From Planctomycetaceae bacterium (GTDB taxonomy: Bacteria > Planctomycetota > Planctomycetia > Pirellulales > Pirellulaceae): a DNA stretch of 34,324 nucleotides. The translations under genes and the position numbers were made by a program. Numbering within the stretch: the stretch's first letter is position 1; each line of letters opens with the position of its first letter. Location of the stretch: assembly GCA_007694185.1 (NCBI GenBank), contig RECD01000209.1, positions 1 through 34,324 of the forward strand, read 5' to 3'. A model generated the notes under the pieces. The model was not told the DNA's origin and searched no databases. It worked only from the letters and a program-made list of their open reading frames with translations. This document shows, one piece after another, positions 1 through 8,277 of the stretch.

Positions 1-229
1 GGGTCGTGCCGGAAATGTGGATGGCTTCGATCTCCGAATGCGAGGCCAGCGCAGCAATCTCATCGTCCGTCGGAGCGAGGTCGATGCCACTGGTGTCCGC
101 CGTCCCTTTCCAGGACGCGGTGACTTTGCCGCCCACAGGTTCGATGGTGAATTTCGACTCGGCCCCCGCAGCCGGGAGCGCGGCGGACAGGAACAGGATC
201 AGAAGGAAGAATGGTCTCATGAGATTCAC
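1..229 (-). CDS. LRR-like exported protein (LRR-B type), N-terminal part, runs off the window
   Basis: This is the first ~76 codons of a gene that continues past the left edge. A Sec-type signal peptide is visible (RPFFLLILFLSAALPAAGAE), followed by the start of a repeat region (..DDEIAALASHSEIEAIHISG). It is a close paralogue of the gene at 4438-5493, and the two share 269 bp including upstream sequence. I chose GTG at 229 because AAGG lies 9 nt upstream and the paralogue has ATG at the same place; ATG at 220 is the alternative. It follows the DUF1552 gene (stop at 253) by 23 nt and is probably cotranscribed with it. Its function is unknown. By family it is likely an exported or periplasmic protein-interaction scaffold. 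Confidence 0.8.
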   Translation of the reverse strand, partial: MNLMRPFFLLILFLSAALPAAGAESKFTIEPVGGKVTASWKGTADTSGIDLAPTDDEIAALASHSEIEAIHISGTT

Positions 230-269
230 GATCTGGGGCCTTAAAATCGGGTTCACACGAGTTCTTTGA
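1..269. repeat. Direct repeat, copy 1 (pairs with 5265-5533)
   Basis: The sequence matches 5265-5533 with no net length change and roughly nine bases in ten identical by eye. It covers the last codons of a DUF1552 gene (..KELV-stop), the intergenic spacer and the N-terminus of an LRR-B gene. The left end of the repeat may lie outside the window. The pair flanks one complete LRR-B/DUF1592/DUF1552 unit, as expected from tandem duplication. Confidence 0.85.
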
Positions 270-1617
270 TAATGCCGTCGGCTTCGCCGCCTTGAAAGTC
301 TTTCGATACCGCGACGCCCATGACGCCGAACATGGTCTGCCAGAGGTTGCCGAGGCGGACGTCTTTCTTTTCGAGGTGGCCTTGGTGCTTGATGCCGAGC
401 TTGTAGCCGCCGACCAGCATCGTGGGGAGGTTCGTGTTGTTGTGCGCGTTCTCGGTGCCGCCGCTGCTGCCCCAGACGAGCAGCGTGTTGTCGAGCAGCG
501 TGCCGTCGCCTTCCTTCACGCTCTTGAGCTTCTCGATGAAGTAGGCCCAGTCTTCCATGTACCACGTGTCGACGGTCGTCAGCCACTTGAGCTTGTCAGC
601 CTCCTCGCCGTGGTGCGTCATTTCGTGATAGCCGTAAGGGCAGCCTTTGTAGGCGTAGCAGTGGGTCCCGTCGCTGAGATCGCGGCGGGCGTAGTAGTTG
701 ATGACGCGCGTGCTATCCGTTTGCAGCGCGAGCGTGATGACATCGAACATCAGACGCTGGTAGCGGCGGTAATCGAAATTCCCCTTGGCTTGCAGTTCAG
801 GATCGAGCGCCTGCACGTTCTGGCCAAAGTCGATCGCAGCGACTTCGGGCTTTGGTTTGTCGAGCCACGCGAGATCTGTGGCGATGTTCCGTTCGACGTC
901 GCGAATGGAATTGAAGTATTCGTCGAGCTTTGCCTGGTCCTCTTTGCCGAGGCGGTTCTGCAAGCGTTTGGCTTCGTCGCGCACGGCATCGAGCACGCTG
1001 CCGGTCCGCCCAGCGCCTTCTTTCCGCGCGGCGACTTCGTCGGGACGTTCGGCGCGAAAGAGCTTGTCGAAAAGGATGTGCGGACGATTTTCGGCGGGGA
1101 TCGGAGTGCCGCCACGCGTCCAGGCGAGCGTTTTGTCAATCGTGCCACTGCCAAACCCGGTGCCCCGATGGATGCCGAGCACGAGGCTCGGGAAGCGAGT
1201 CGCTTTGCCAATGGCTTCAGCGAGTTCTTGATCGGCAGAAATGCGGAGCTTCGCGTCGGCCATATGCGTGGCGGTGCCGGTCAAGAAAGTGCGGTCGCCA
1301 CCGTGGCCGCCGGAGTGTGTGAGCTTCAGTCCGCTGATGAGCGTGAACTCATCCCGCAAATGCGACACCGGCTTCAAGATGGTCGTAGCTTCCCACTCTC
1401 GGCCGAATACGGTCGGCGTGTAGTCGCGACCGTTCACCCCGAGACCCCACATGGTGAAGACGGCTCGCTTGGGGCGCTCCGACTCGGCAATACCCCCAGC
1501 CGTGTCGGCAGCGCGAGCCAGAGACGACATGGACTCCAGCCACGGCAAAGCCAAGGCGACACCCGCGCCACGGAGCAGCGTGCGGCGAGAAACGGGACGG
1601 TGCTTGATGATATTCAT
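253..1617 (-). CDS. DUF1552 (HXXSHH) Tat-exported protein, cassette 1
   Basis: This 454-residue protein has a twin-arginine signal (SRRTLLRGAGVALALPWLES, from about residue 10), so it is probably exported folded. Family hallmarks are GGHGGDRTFLTG (about 103-114), a predicted helical section with LDEYFNSIRDVERN (about 231-244), LALQTDSTRV (296-305) and the signature HEMTHHG (331-337) that gives the Pfam family HXXSHH its name. DUF1552 proteins resemble DUF1501, a sulfatase/phosphatase-like group, but no reaction has been established to my knowledge. The gene starts 4 nt after the DUF1592 stop at 1622 with no strong ribosome site of its own, which suggests translational coupling. The consistent pairing implies the two proteins act together outside the cytoplasm; that is inference. 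Confidence 0.9.
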   Translation of the reverse strand: MNIIKHRPVSRRTLLRGAGVALALPWLESMSSLARAADTAGGIAESERPKRAVFTMWGLGVNGRDYTPTVFGREWEATTILKPVSHLRDEFTLISGLKLTHSGGHGGDRTFLTGTATHMADAKLRISADQELAEAIGKATRFPSLVLGIHRGTGFGSGTIDKTLAWTRGGTPIPAENRPHILFDKLFRAERPDEVAARKEGAGRTGSVLDAVRDEAKRLQNRLGKEDQAKLDEYFNSIRDVERNIATDLAWLDKPKPEVAAIDFGQNVQALDPELQAKGNFDYRRYQRLMFDVITLALQTDSTRVINYYARRDLSDGTHCYAYKGCPYGYHEMTHHGEEADKLKWLTTVDTWYMEDWAYFIEKLKSVKEGDGTLLDNTLLVWGSSGGTENAHNNTNLPTMLVGGYKLGIKHQGHLEKKDVRLGNLWQTMFGVMGVAVSKDFQGGEADGIIKELV

Positions 1618-1621
1618 GGCG

Positions 1622-4258
1622 CTATTTCGTGAGGAAGGGTTCGGAAGAAACGACAGCTTGGATCAGATCTTGCAGACTGTGGTCGGACTTCGCGGCGCTC
1701 GTCGTAATCTGTTCGAGCGTGGCGTTGTCGACATAACCGACGGGACGACCGAGTGCGTAAGTGAGCAGTTTCTCGCTGAAGGCGCGGATGAACTTTTCTT
1801 TTTCGGCGAGCAGCGCAACCTTGTAACCGGCGAGGTCTGAGAACTCGCGACCCGACTTCAATGCGCCGCTCGGATCGATCGTCGGTGCTTGAGGACCGCT
1901 GATCCCTTCGCCGTTTTGCTGCTCGCGCCAACGTCCGATGGCGTCGTAGTTTTCGAGCGCGAGGCCATACGAATCGAGTTTCGCATGGCAACTGGCACAG
2001 TTGGGTTCGCTGCGGTGTTTTGCCAGTCGCTCGCGAACGGTGAGCCTCGCTCCAGCGGTGTTGGGCTGAATCTCACCGGCATTCGGCGGTGGCGGTGGCG
2101 ACGGATCGTTGAGTAGTTTTTCCAACACCCACGCACCGCGACGCACCGGCAGCGTCCGCGTGCCGTCGGACAGCAAGGTCATCAACCCCGCCATTCCCAG
2201 CACACCGCCGCGATGATGTTCGGGTCGCAGAGCGACTTTCTGAAACTTCTCTCCGGTGACACCTTCGATGCCATAGTGTCGGGCCAGCCGCTCGTTGATG
2301 ACTACAAACGGCGAGTCGAGGAAATTCGTCACCGGCAGGTTCTCGCTGAGCACCTGCTGGAAGAACGCGAGCGGTTCTTCTCGCTCTGCGGCTTTCAGCG
2401 TCGCATCATAGTCCTTGTATTCCATCGCGGGTTCGACACTGCCGAATTGTTCCACATCGAGCCACTGACCGGCGAAGTTTTCGACAAAGCGGCGGCTCTT
2501 CGGATCGGCCAACATTCGCGTAACCTGAGCACTCAGCGTCGCGGGATCTCTCAACGTGCCCTTGTCCGCAAGTGCAAACAACTCGTCATCGGGCAGCGAA
2601 CTCCACAGAAAGTAAGAGAGGCGGCTTGCGAGTTCGTAGTCGTTCAGGGGACGCACAGCCGATGCGTCGCTGGCCTGCGGTTCCTGCAAGAAGACGAAGC
2701 CGGGCGAGACCAGCATCGTCTGCAAGCCCAAACGCAGAGCGGCATGGAAGTCGAGCTTCTCGTCGCGCATGGCCTTGGCGGCGATGTTGACGAGGCGGTC
2801 TATCTCCTCCGCTTGAACTGTCCGTCGATACGCACGCGGCAGCAGCTTCGAGAAGGCCGCACGCAGGCCGACTTCGTCCTGCGGTGTCTTCGCATCGAGT
2901 CCGAGGACGACATGACTTGCCGGCGGCCATTCTTTTGACACAGGACCTTCCACTTCGATCGTGTCAAGAAGCAGCTTGGGCAGTGTGTCGATATTGTATT
3001 TCTCGTTGTGGATCCAGCGCGTGCCAGTGAACGCCTTCGCCTCCGCCAAGGCGTTGTCGAGATCTGCTCGGGCCTTCTTGAGCCCGTCGTCATCCTTCTT
3101 CGCGACGGCTTGCCCAATTTTTGCACCGCCCACCATGATGCGCATATTGAGAGCTTCCCAGCCGGGATGATTGATGCGCGCATCCCAAATGCCGTTCCAA
3201 GTGATCGAGATGCCTCTGGTCATGTCGGGTTCGCCCGCGCGAAGGAACACGGTCATCTCCGTGACAGCCGGGTTGTCCAGCGTCCCATTGGGTTTGAACT
3301 CGAACGTTTGTTCAAGCGGCGTTCCTCCGCCGTAGAGGAGCCTCACTCGAATCGGCTCGCCACGGTCACCGGGGTCGCTTCCCCCTTTGAATCGAATGCG
3401 GTAATAGCCATCCGCTTTGACCAAACTGGTCAGCGAAGGACGAACACCAGCCGGGACGTCAATAAACTCCCAGTTTCTATGGCCATACATATTCACGGAA
3501 CGGATAATCATTCCTTTATCGGTCTTGAAGTAAGTCGGCGGACCGGTCTCGATCATGTGATCCAGGTTTTCATTGACCTTTTGACGCACAGCTTCGCCAG
3601 AAAGGTGCTTGTTCGCTTCCCAGGTGTATTTTACAGACGTAGGAGGAGTGGATTGAACGGCTTCGCAAGCGATCTCCGCCGTCCATTCGAGATAGCTGGC
3701 CATTTGCGTCTGATCGAAGAACAACGCACTGCTGAGCCGATCGAAGCCTTCCGCTTTGCCATCAGCGGGCAGTTCCCGTTTGAGTTTCTCGATAAAGTGT
3801 GAATCGAGCCGGAAGAGATCACCGACGGTATTGGCATACTCCTGCCGATTGAGTCGCCGCATCAGGATGCGTCCGCCGCTCATACGCGCCAGCTTCTCGG
3901 CCTCTTTCAGCTTCGCTCCGACCCACTCGACCACCGCAAACGCCGCCTTGGGATCAGGTCGTGGTTCATCCTCCGGCGGCATCTCGCCACTGTTGATCTG
4001 GTTGATGACCTCATGCCAGTTATCCGCCGTTGTGCCGCGCAGGAAATCTGTGCCGAGCTCATCGAGACGCAAGCCGGCCTTGGCCTGCTTGGCGTCATGA
4101 CACGAATAGCAATGCCGCTTGAGGAACGGCAGCACATCGCGCTCGTACTCAGGTGCTGCCGCGAACGCGGTCGTCGTTGGCAAGCCGAGGGCGATTGCCA
4201 ATACACAGCAGGCCCAGAGTACAAAGTCTTTCATCGAGTGGTTCGAGTTGATGTTCAT
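1622..4258 (-). CDS. DUF1592-type exported cytochrome-like protein, cassette 1
   Basis: This protein of about 878 residues has a Sec-type signal (KDFVLWACCVLAIALG) and then a planctomycete cytochrome C (PSCyt1) motif CYSCH at 50-54. The family order is visible: DUF1587 (RRLNRQEYANTVGDLF), a beta-rich middle section, DUF1595 (LLPRAYRRTV), DUF1592 (LASRLSYFLWSSLPDDELF), a poly-proline stretch (PSPPPPPNAGE), DUF1588 with a second CxxCH (CASCH, 754-758; DSYGLALENYDAIGRW) and DUF1585 (LLTYALGRPV). Two haem sites suggest periplasmic electron transfer, but the function is unknown. I chose the start at 4258 because AGGA lies upstream and the signal peptide follows. The frame stays open to 4441 through a relic of another gene, so automated calls may give a 939-residue fusion. 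It is paired with DUF1552 downstream. Confidence 0.9.
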   Translation of the reverse strand: MNINSNHSMKDFVLWACCVLAIALGLPTTTAFAAAPEYERDVLPFLKRHCYSCHDAKQAKAGLRLDELGTDFLRGTTADNWHEVINQINSGEMPPEDEPRPDPKAAFAVVEWVGAKLKEAEKLARMSGGRILMRRLNRQEYANTVGDLFRLDSHFIEKLKRELPADGKAEGFDRLSSALFFDQTQMASYLEWTAEIACEAVQSTPPTSVKYTWEANKHLSGEAVRQKVNENLDHMIETGPPTYFKTDKGMIIRSVNMYGHRNWEFIDVPAGVRPSLTSLVKADGYYRIRFKGGSDPGDRGEPIRVRLLYGGGTPLEQTFEFKPNGTLDNPAVTEMTVFLRAGEPDMTRGISITWNGIWDARINHPGWEALNMRIMVGGAKIGQAVAKKDDDGLKKARADLDNALAEAKAFTGTRWIHNEKYNIDTLPKLLLDTIEVEGPVSKEWPPASHVVLGLDAKTPQDEVGLRAAFSKLLPRAYRRTVQAEEIDRLVNIAAKAMRDEKLDFHAALRLGLQTMLVSPGFVFLQEPQASDASAVRPLNDYELASRLSYFLWSSLPDDELFALADKGTLRDPATLSAQVTRMLADPKSRRFVENFAGQWLDVEQFGSVEPAMEYKDYDATLKAAEREEPLAFFQQVLSENLPVTNFLDSPFVVINERLARHYGIEGVTGEKFQKVALRPEHHRGGVLGMAGLMTLLSDGTRTLPVRRGAWVLEKLLNDPSPPPPPNAGEIQPNTAGARLTVRERLAKHRSEPNCASCHAKLDSYGLALENYDAIGRWREQQNGEGISGPQAPTIDPSGALKSGREFSDLAGYKVALLAEKEKFIRAFSEKLLTYALGRPVGYVDNATLEQITTSAAKSDHSLQDLIQAVVSSEPFLTK

Positions 4259-4441
4259 CGACGTGTTCCTGGACTGCTTGTTGGTTTCGAATTCCGCGAT
4301 GGCCTTCTCCCGATCGGCGGCGTTCACGAGGCTCATCGAGAGATCGAGCGTCTTGAGCCGACCTTTGAGAGGCACCGGATGTTTGAACCCAGCCTCATAC
4401 GTGACGAACGACTGTCGAGCGGCCCATGCGATCGTGCTCAT
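4259..4441 (-). pseudogene. Relic of an LRR-A gene tail, open and in frame with the DUF1592 gene
   Basis: Codons from the ATG at 4441 read RQSFVTYEAGFKHPVP and RLKTLDLSMSLVNAAD, then REKAIAEFE. The intact LRR-A protein at 11008-11982 has QEAFVTYEGGFRHLLP, RLKTLDLSMSVINDDD and, about 46 residues later, KKAIEAFSKK. The relic thus keeps the conserved C-terminal module but has an internal in-frame deletion and no stop codon. The ATG overlaps the LRR-B stop at 4438 as ATGA, so it could still be translated by coupling, giving a 939-residue product with an internal signal peptide. I consider it a decayed remnant. Confidence 0.75.
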
Positions 4442-5493
4442 TTTTTCGGCCCTCCCACCATGTGGAATCTGACCTTCGGCTTATCGGCCTTGAGCGATTC
4501 CAGATCGGCGTCGGACCAATCACAGGAGTTCCAGATTTCTACGACTGCGAGATTCGGCAACGCCTTCAGTGCCACCAATGCTCCGTCGTCAAGCTTCACA
4601 GCGCTGAAGCTCACGATCTTGACTGAGCTTATCTCCGCGAGTTTGCTCGCGGCCGCCCGATCGAGACTCGCGTGTTGGATTCCGAGCCATTCCAGGTTCG
4701 CCAGCGCTGCCAGCGGTTCGAGATCGGCGGCAGTCGCCGGATTCTTCGGCTTGCCGTGACTCTTCACGCTGGTGAACGCGAGCGTTAGCGACTTGAGCGT
4801 TTCTATCTTCGCCACAGCCTCGGTCAGATCGCGCATCGAACCTCCGGCGGGCGGGGCCTGTTCTCCCGCGTGCAGCGATTCGAGCGAGCGCAATCCGGCG
4901 AAAGCCTGAGCTCCGGACTTGGTGAGTGGACTCTCCGGGACCGTAGCCCAGTGACCGAAGGCAAGCGTCTTCAGCTTCGGCGCGTCAGCCGCCGCGGCGA
5001 CGATTTTGTCATCGGCAAAGACGCCGAGTCCCGCGTGTTCCAGTCCCGCCATCCCCTTCAGGAGGATGACGGCGCCTTCGACCGGCAGCATGACGTGGTC
5101 TAAGTTCAGGCGAGTCACCTGATCCAGTTCGGCGAGCGCGTGGTAACCCTCGAGTGATCCGGGCGGGAACATTTCCGAGAACTGACCAGGGCCGGTGCCA
5201 CCAAAGCTCAGCTCGCGCAGCTTCGACAGCCCTTTCAAAGCGGCAAATCCTTTCCCGGTGAAACGGGTCGTGCCGGAAATGTGGATGGCTTCGAGCTCTG
5301 AATGCGAGGCCAGCGCAGCAATCTCATCGTCCGTCGGAGCGAGGTCAATGCCGCTGGTGTCCGCCGTGCCTATCCATGACGCGGTGACTTTGCCCCTGAC
5401 CATCGCGATGGTGAATTTCGACTCGGCCCCCACAGCCGGGAGCGCGGCGGACAGGAACAGGATCAGCAGGAAGAATGGTCTCATAAGATTCAT
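4438..5493 (-). CDS. LRR-like exported protein (LRR-B type)
   Basis: This protein of about 351 residues has a Sec signal (RPFFLLILFLSAALPAVGAE). Repeats of about 24 residues follow a leucine-rich pattern, for example LSKLRELSFGGT, LDQVTRLNLDHV, APKLKTLAFGHW, IETLKSLTLAF, LANLEWLGIQHASL and LPNLAVVEIWNS. Such repeats usually bind protein or glycan partners, and no catalytic motif is seen. ATG at 5493 has AAGG 8 nt upstream and matches the GTG used by the paralogue at 229; ATG at 5484 is the alternative. It lies upstream of the cassette-1 DUF1592 gene and downstream of a ghost cassette. An N-terminal extension open to 6102 is rejected because it overlaps the SUMF gene in another frame. Confidence 0.85.
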   Translation of the reverse strand: MNLMRPFFLLILFLSAALPAVGAESKFTIAMVRGKVTASWIGTADTSGIDLAPTDDEIAALASHSELEAIHISGTTRFTGKGFAALKGLSKLRELSFGGTGPGQFSEMFPPGSLEGYHALAELDQVTRLNLDHVMLPVEGAVILLKGMAGLEHAGLGVFADDKIVAAAADAPKLKTLAFGHWATVPESPLTKSGAQAFAGLRSLESLHAGEQAPPAGGSMRDLTEAVAKIETLKSLTLAFTSVKSHGKPKNPATAADLEPLAALANLEWLGIQHASLDRAAASKLAEISSVKIVSFSAVKLDDGALVALKALPNLAVVEIWNSCDWSDADLESLKADKPKVRFHMVGGPKK

Positions 5494-5533
5494 GATCTGG
5501 GCCTTAGAAAACAGGTTCACACGAGTTCTTTGA
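5265..5533. repeat. Direct repeat, copy 2 (pairs with 1-269)
   Basis: This is the second copy of the 269-bp repeat, containing the LRR-B N-terminus and its upstream sequence. In this copy only the last few codons of the DUF1552 gene (VKELV-stop, 5531-5517) remain, and sequence upstream of them differs from copy 1. The repeat therefore marks the edge of the ghost cassette. Confidence 0.85.
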
Positions 5534-5765
5534 CATCCCAGGGAATTGAACGTGAAGGTTCCTTCCGACAAGTCCATGCGGGGCGATGCTGGCAAACACA
5601 GCACGATGCCTAAAGCCCGGCGAGCCCAGAACACGATGGTTTTTATTGCAGACTTCGAGATAGTGTTCATCGATTTTCTCACGAATCGCTTGCTTTGCAT
5701 CTCGAGGGATAGACTGGATGGACCACACAAGCAGGTAACAGCCAATTTCCAAAGAGGCGTATCAT
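5513..5765 (-). pseudogene. Ghost DUF1592-DUF1552 cassette (fused remnants)
   Basis: This 343-nt gap (5494-5836) holds no intact gene but several remnants in cassette order. An ATG at 5765 with a good ribosome site (GGGGGAAG) starts a 28-codon signal-like ORF (MIRLFGNWLLPACVV). Next, about 5690-5580 aligns without gaps to the start of the cassette-1 DUF1592 gene: SMNTISKSAIKTIVFWA here against SMNINSNHSMKDFVLWA there, sharing TCGATGAACA around the start codon. Finally 5531-5517 is the end of a DUF1552 gene (VKELV-stop). Everything between has been lost. The alignment was made by eye; the DUF1592 part is the stronger evidence. Confidence 0.65.
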
Positions 5766-5836
5766 GATGCTTCCCCCAGGAAAAATGCGGGGTGAATCTG
5801 TGCCGATCTTGGCTCTCCAAGTGGATGCAGCATAAG

Positions 5837-6943
5837 TCAGTTCTCCCTGACCACGCGGAAGCCGATGTAACACGCCGAGTCGGCCGCGAGGAAGAAGGAG
5901 CGGGTGCAGGCCATGTGGTTCTGCGGGGCCGAGTAGAAAGAACCACCGCGAATGACCCGGACATCGACCCCTTCGGTCGACGGCTTGAGAACAAGCGGGT
6001 CCGCCACAACACGGTCCTTGCCGACGGCCTGCGCGAGATCCATGTAGGCCGTATACGAGTAGGCGTCCTGACACCATTCGAAGGCGTTGCCATGAGTGTC
6101 ATGGAGCCCCCATGGGTTGGCCGGATAACTCGCCACGGGCGCAGTGTAAACGAAACCGTCGCTGGGCTCCTTTTCGGGATCGATGATCCATTTTTCGATC
6201 ACCATCTTCGGATAAGCTTTCTCCAATTCGGCCGTGCCGATGTTCGCGAAGCGATACGCCTGATGAGGATCGGCACCAAACCAGTAAGCATGTCCCCACG
6301 TTCCCGCGCGACAGACGTATTCCCACTCGGCTTCGGTGGGCAGTCGATAGGTTTTTCCTTCTTTCTTGCTGAGCCACTGACAGAAAGCGACGGCGTCATG
6401 CCACGACACGCCGACGACAGGGTGCTCGTCGGTTTGTTCAAACCCAGGATTCTTCCACGTGTACTTCGTGGAAGAAACGATGTCGAGTTCTTCCAGCGTC
6501 TTCACCGCACCAATGGCGCGCGGCGGGGTAAAGCCGAGCATCGGCGCACCGGGCGCATTCGCTTGGCTGGCTTTTTCAGCGTCGGTGATGTGCCCCGTTT
6601 CTTCAACGAATTTCTGGAACTGGCCGCGCGTCACCTCGGTCGCACCGACATGGAACGGCCGGGTGAATTTCGCAGTGTGCTTTCCGGCGCCGTACTCGCC
6701 CTGATTCAGGAAGTAACCTTGCACGTAGAGAACGTAAGTGAACTTCTCTGCGTGCGCGTGGATTTCGTCTTCGCCGATCCCGCGCTGCAGCGTGCCCGGT
6801 TGGATGGGAACGAGTTTCATTCCCAGAGTATTGGTCTCTTCGGCGAGCACGGATGTCGCTATTGCCAGGGCAAGCAACAACGCCTTGCAAACCGTTGACG
6901 AAGACCGGCGAAACCAATCCATGAAGTGCAGTGTGGTCATCAT
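5837..6943 (-). CDS. SUMF/FGE-sulfatase-fold exported protein
   Basis: This protein of about 368 residues has a signal peptide (CKALLLALAIATSVLAEE) and then the formylglycine-generating-enzyme (SUMF1) fold: NTLGMKLVPIQPG, EVTRGQFQKFVEETG, HPVVGVSWHDAVAFCQWLS, YRLPTEAEWEYVCRAGT, WGLHDTHGNAFEWCQD and RGGSFYSAPQNH ending in IGFRVVRE. True aerobic FGEs carry a C-x4-C pair after RGGS; here only one cysteine (ACTRS) is present, so sulfatase maturation is doubtful. Many planctomycete SUMF proteins are thought to bind ligands or do other chemistry. The start at 6943 lies 2 nt after the DUF1552 stop, so it belongs to cassette 2; a second ATG is at 6940. Confidence 0.88.
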   Translation of the reverse strand: MMTTLHFMDWFRRSSSTVCKALLLALAIATSVLAEETNTLGMKLVPIQPGTLQRGIGEDEIHAHAEKFTYVLYVQGYFLNQGEYGAGKHTAKFTRPFHVGATEVTRGQFQKFVEETGHITDAEKASQANAPGAPMLGFTPPRAIGAVKTLEELDIVSSTKYTWKNPGFEQTDEHPVVGVSWHDAVAFCQWLSKKEGKTYRLPTEAEWEYVCRAGTWGHAYWFGADPHQAYRFANIGTAELEKAYPKMVIEKWIIDPEKEPSDGFVYTAPVASYPANPWGLHDTHGNAFEWCQDAYSYTAYMDLAQAVGKDRVVADPLVLKPSTEGVDVRVIRGGSFYSAPQNHMACTRSFFLAADSACYIGFRVVREN

Positions 6944-6945
6944 TG

Positions 6946-8268
6946 TCAGGCCCTGATGAGTTGTTTGATCGGACCTGGGGAATCCTGAAAGTCTTTCGGA
7001 ACCTGCACCTGCATTCGGTCCAGCATCGTGTGCCACAGCGACGACAGCGGCGTGTTCGGAGGCAGCTTCAGGTGGCCTTGATGTTCGATGCCAAGGGCCG
7101 ATCCACCGAAGATCGCCGTTGGCAGCAGATCGCGACTGTGGCCGATACCCATCCCGCTGGAAAACGCCAACATTGTGTGATCGAGCACGGACGATCCATC
7201 CGGCTCCTTCATCTCGGAGAGACCTTTCAGGACGTGGGCGAAATGCTCCATGTAAACGCGGTCGATCCGCGCAAGGTCTCGCAACTTCACCGGATCTTCA
7301 CCATGATGCGTCAGCGAATGGAAGTTGCCGGCAAGATTCTGCATCTTCGTTGTCACCAAGGCCCCGCCAGCGGATTCGACACGCACCATAAACGTGATCA
7401 GCCGAGTCGAATCGGTCTGAAACGCCAGCGTCGTCAGGTCGTACATGAGATGGAAATAGCGCCGTGCGTCCTCAATGGGATTAAATTTCTGTTGAAAGTC
7501 GCCCATCCCGGCAGTCGTCGGCTGCGGCTTTGGCGTCGTTGCCCATGCGATGTCGCGTTGCAATTCGCTTTCGACACCGCGGATCGAAGTCATGAACTCG
7601 TCGAGCTTCGACTTGTCAGTCGCGCTGATTTTCTTTTCCAAATCCTTCGCCTTGCCAACCAGGCCATCGAGAATGCTGGCCCGCTGGCGGAAACGGTGCT
7701 CATTCAACCGCTGTTCCTCTACAGACACCGGCGCGAAGAGTCGATCGAAAATCGCTTTGGGGTCATTCTCTGCCGGCAGAGGAATCCCCTGCTCGGACCA
7801 TGACAACGTGCTGACATTGCCTGGATACCCTGTCCCTTTCGTTTCAGAGAACTGGAGCGAGGGGAACCGCGTGTGATGCCCGATCTGGGCGGCGGCGATC
7901 TGGTCGGCAGAGATCGTCATCTTCGTCGCCGCAGGCGATGTGCCGGTGAGAAACGGATAGTCGCCGCCGTGTCCGCCGCCGTGTTCGAGATAGGTTCCCG
8001 AGAGTACCGTCATTTGATCGCGAAACGGCGCGAACGGTTCCAATGTCGGAGTCAGTGTGAAGTTCCTCCCTTCGTCCTGCGGCGTAAACACTCGCATATT
8101 CATCCCTGTGCCGAAGTAGAAGATCGCGGACCTGGCTGGGATGGCCATGCTGGTCGCCGCCGACAGCGAATTCGGAAGCATGGCTTCGAGAAACGGCAGG
8201 CTGAGCGAAACGCCCAGACCACGCAGAACAGTGCGACGAGAAAGGGGCTGGCGAAGATTCAGGTTCAT
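6946..8268 (-). CDS. DUF1552 (HXXSHH) Tat-exported protein, cassette 2
   Basis: This 440-residue protein has a twin-arginine signal (SRRTVLRGLGVSLSLPFLEA). Family marks are HGGGHGGDYPFLTGT (about 96-110), LDEFMTSIRGVESEL, LAFQTDSTRL and HSLTHHG (317-323). Its ATG at 8268 has AAGGAA 5 nt upstream and sits 9 nt after the DUF1592 stop, so the two are cotranscribed. The SUMF gene follows after 2 nt. No biochemical function is established for the family. It is clearly paralogous to the other three DUF1552 genes here but is not a recent copy of any of them. Confidence 0.9.
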   Translation of the reverse strand: MNLNLRQPLSRRTVLRGLGVSLSLPFLEAMLPNSLSAATSMAIPARSAIFYFGTGMNMRVFTPQDEGRNFTLTPTLEPFAPFRDQMTVLSGTYLEHGGGHGGDYPFLTGTSPAATKMTISADQIAAAQIGHHTRFPSLQFSETKGTGYPGNVSTLSWSEQGIPLPAENDPKAIFDRLFAPVSVEEQRLNEHRFRQRASILDGLVGKAKDLEKKISATDKSKLDEFMTSIRGVESELQRDIAWATTPKPQPTTAGMGDFQQKFNPIEDARRYFHLMYDLTTLAFQTDSTRLITFMVRVESAGGALVTTKMQNLAGNFHSLTHHGEDPVKLRDLARIDRVYMEHFAHVLKGLSEMKEPDGSSVLDHTMLAFSSGMGIGHSRDLLPTAIFGGSALGIEHQGHLKLPPNTPLSSLWHTMLDRMQVQVPKDFQDSPGPIKQLIRA

Positions 8269-8277
8269 GGCATTTCC

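Noticed and set aside
5494-6102. N-terminal extension of the LRR-B protein to 6102
   Set aside because: It overlaps the SUMF gene in another frame and places the signal peptide in the middle; the open frame instead crosses the ghost cassette.
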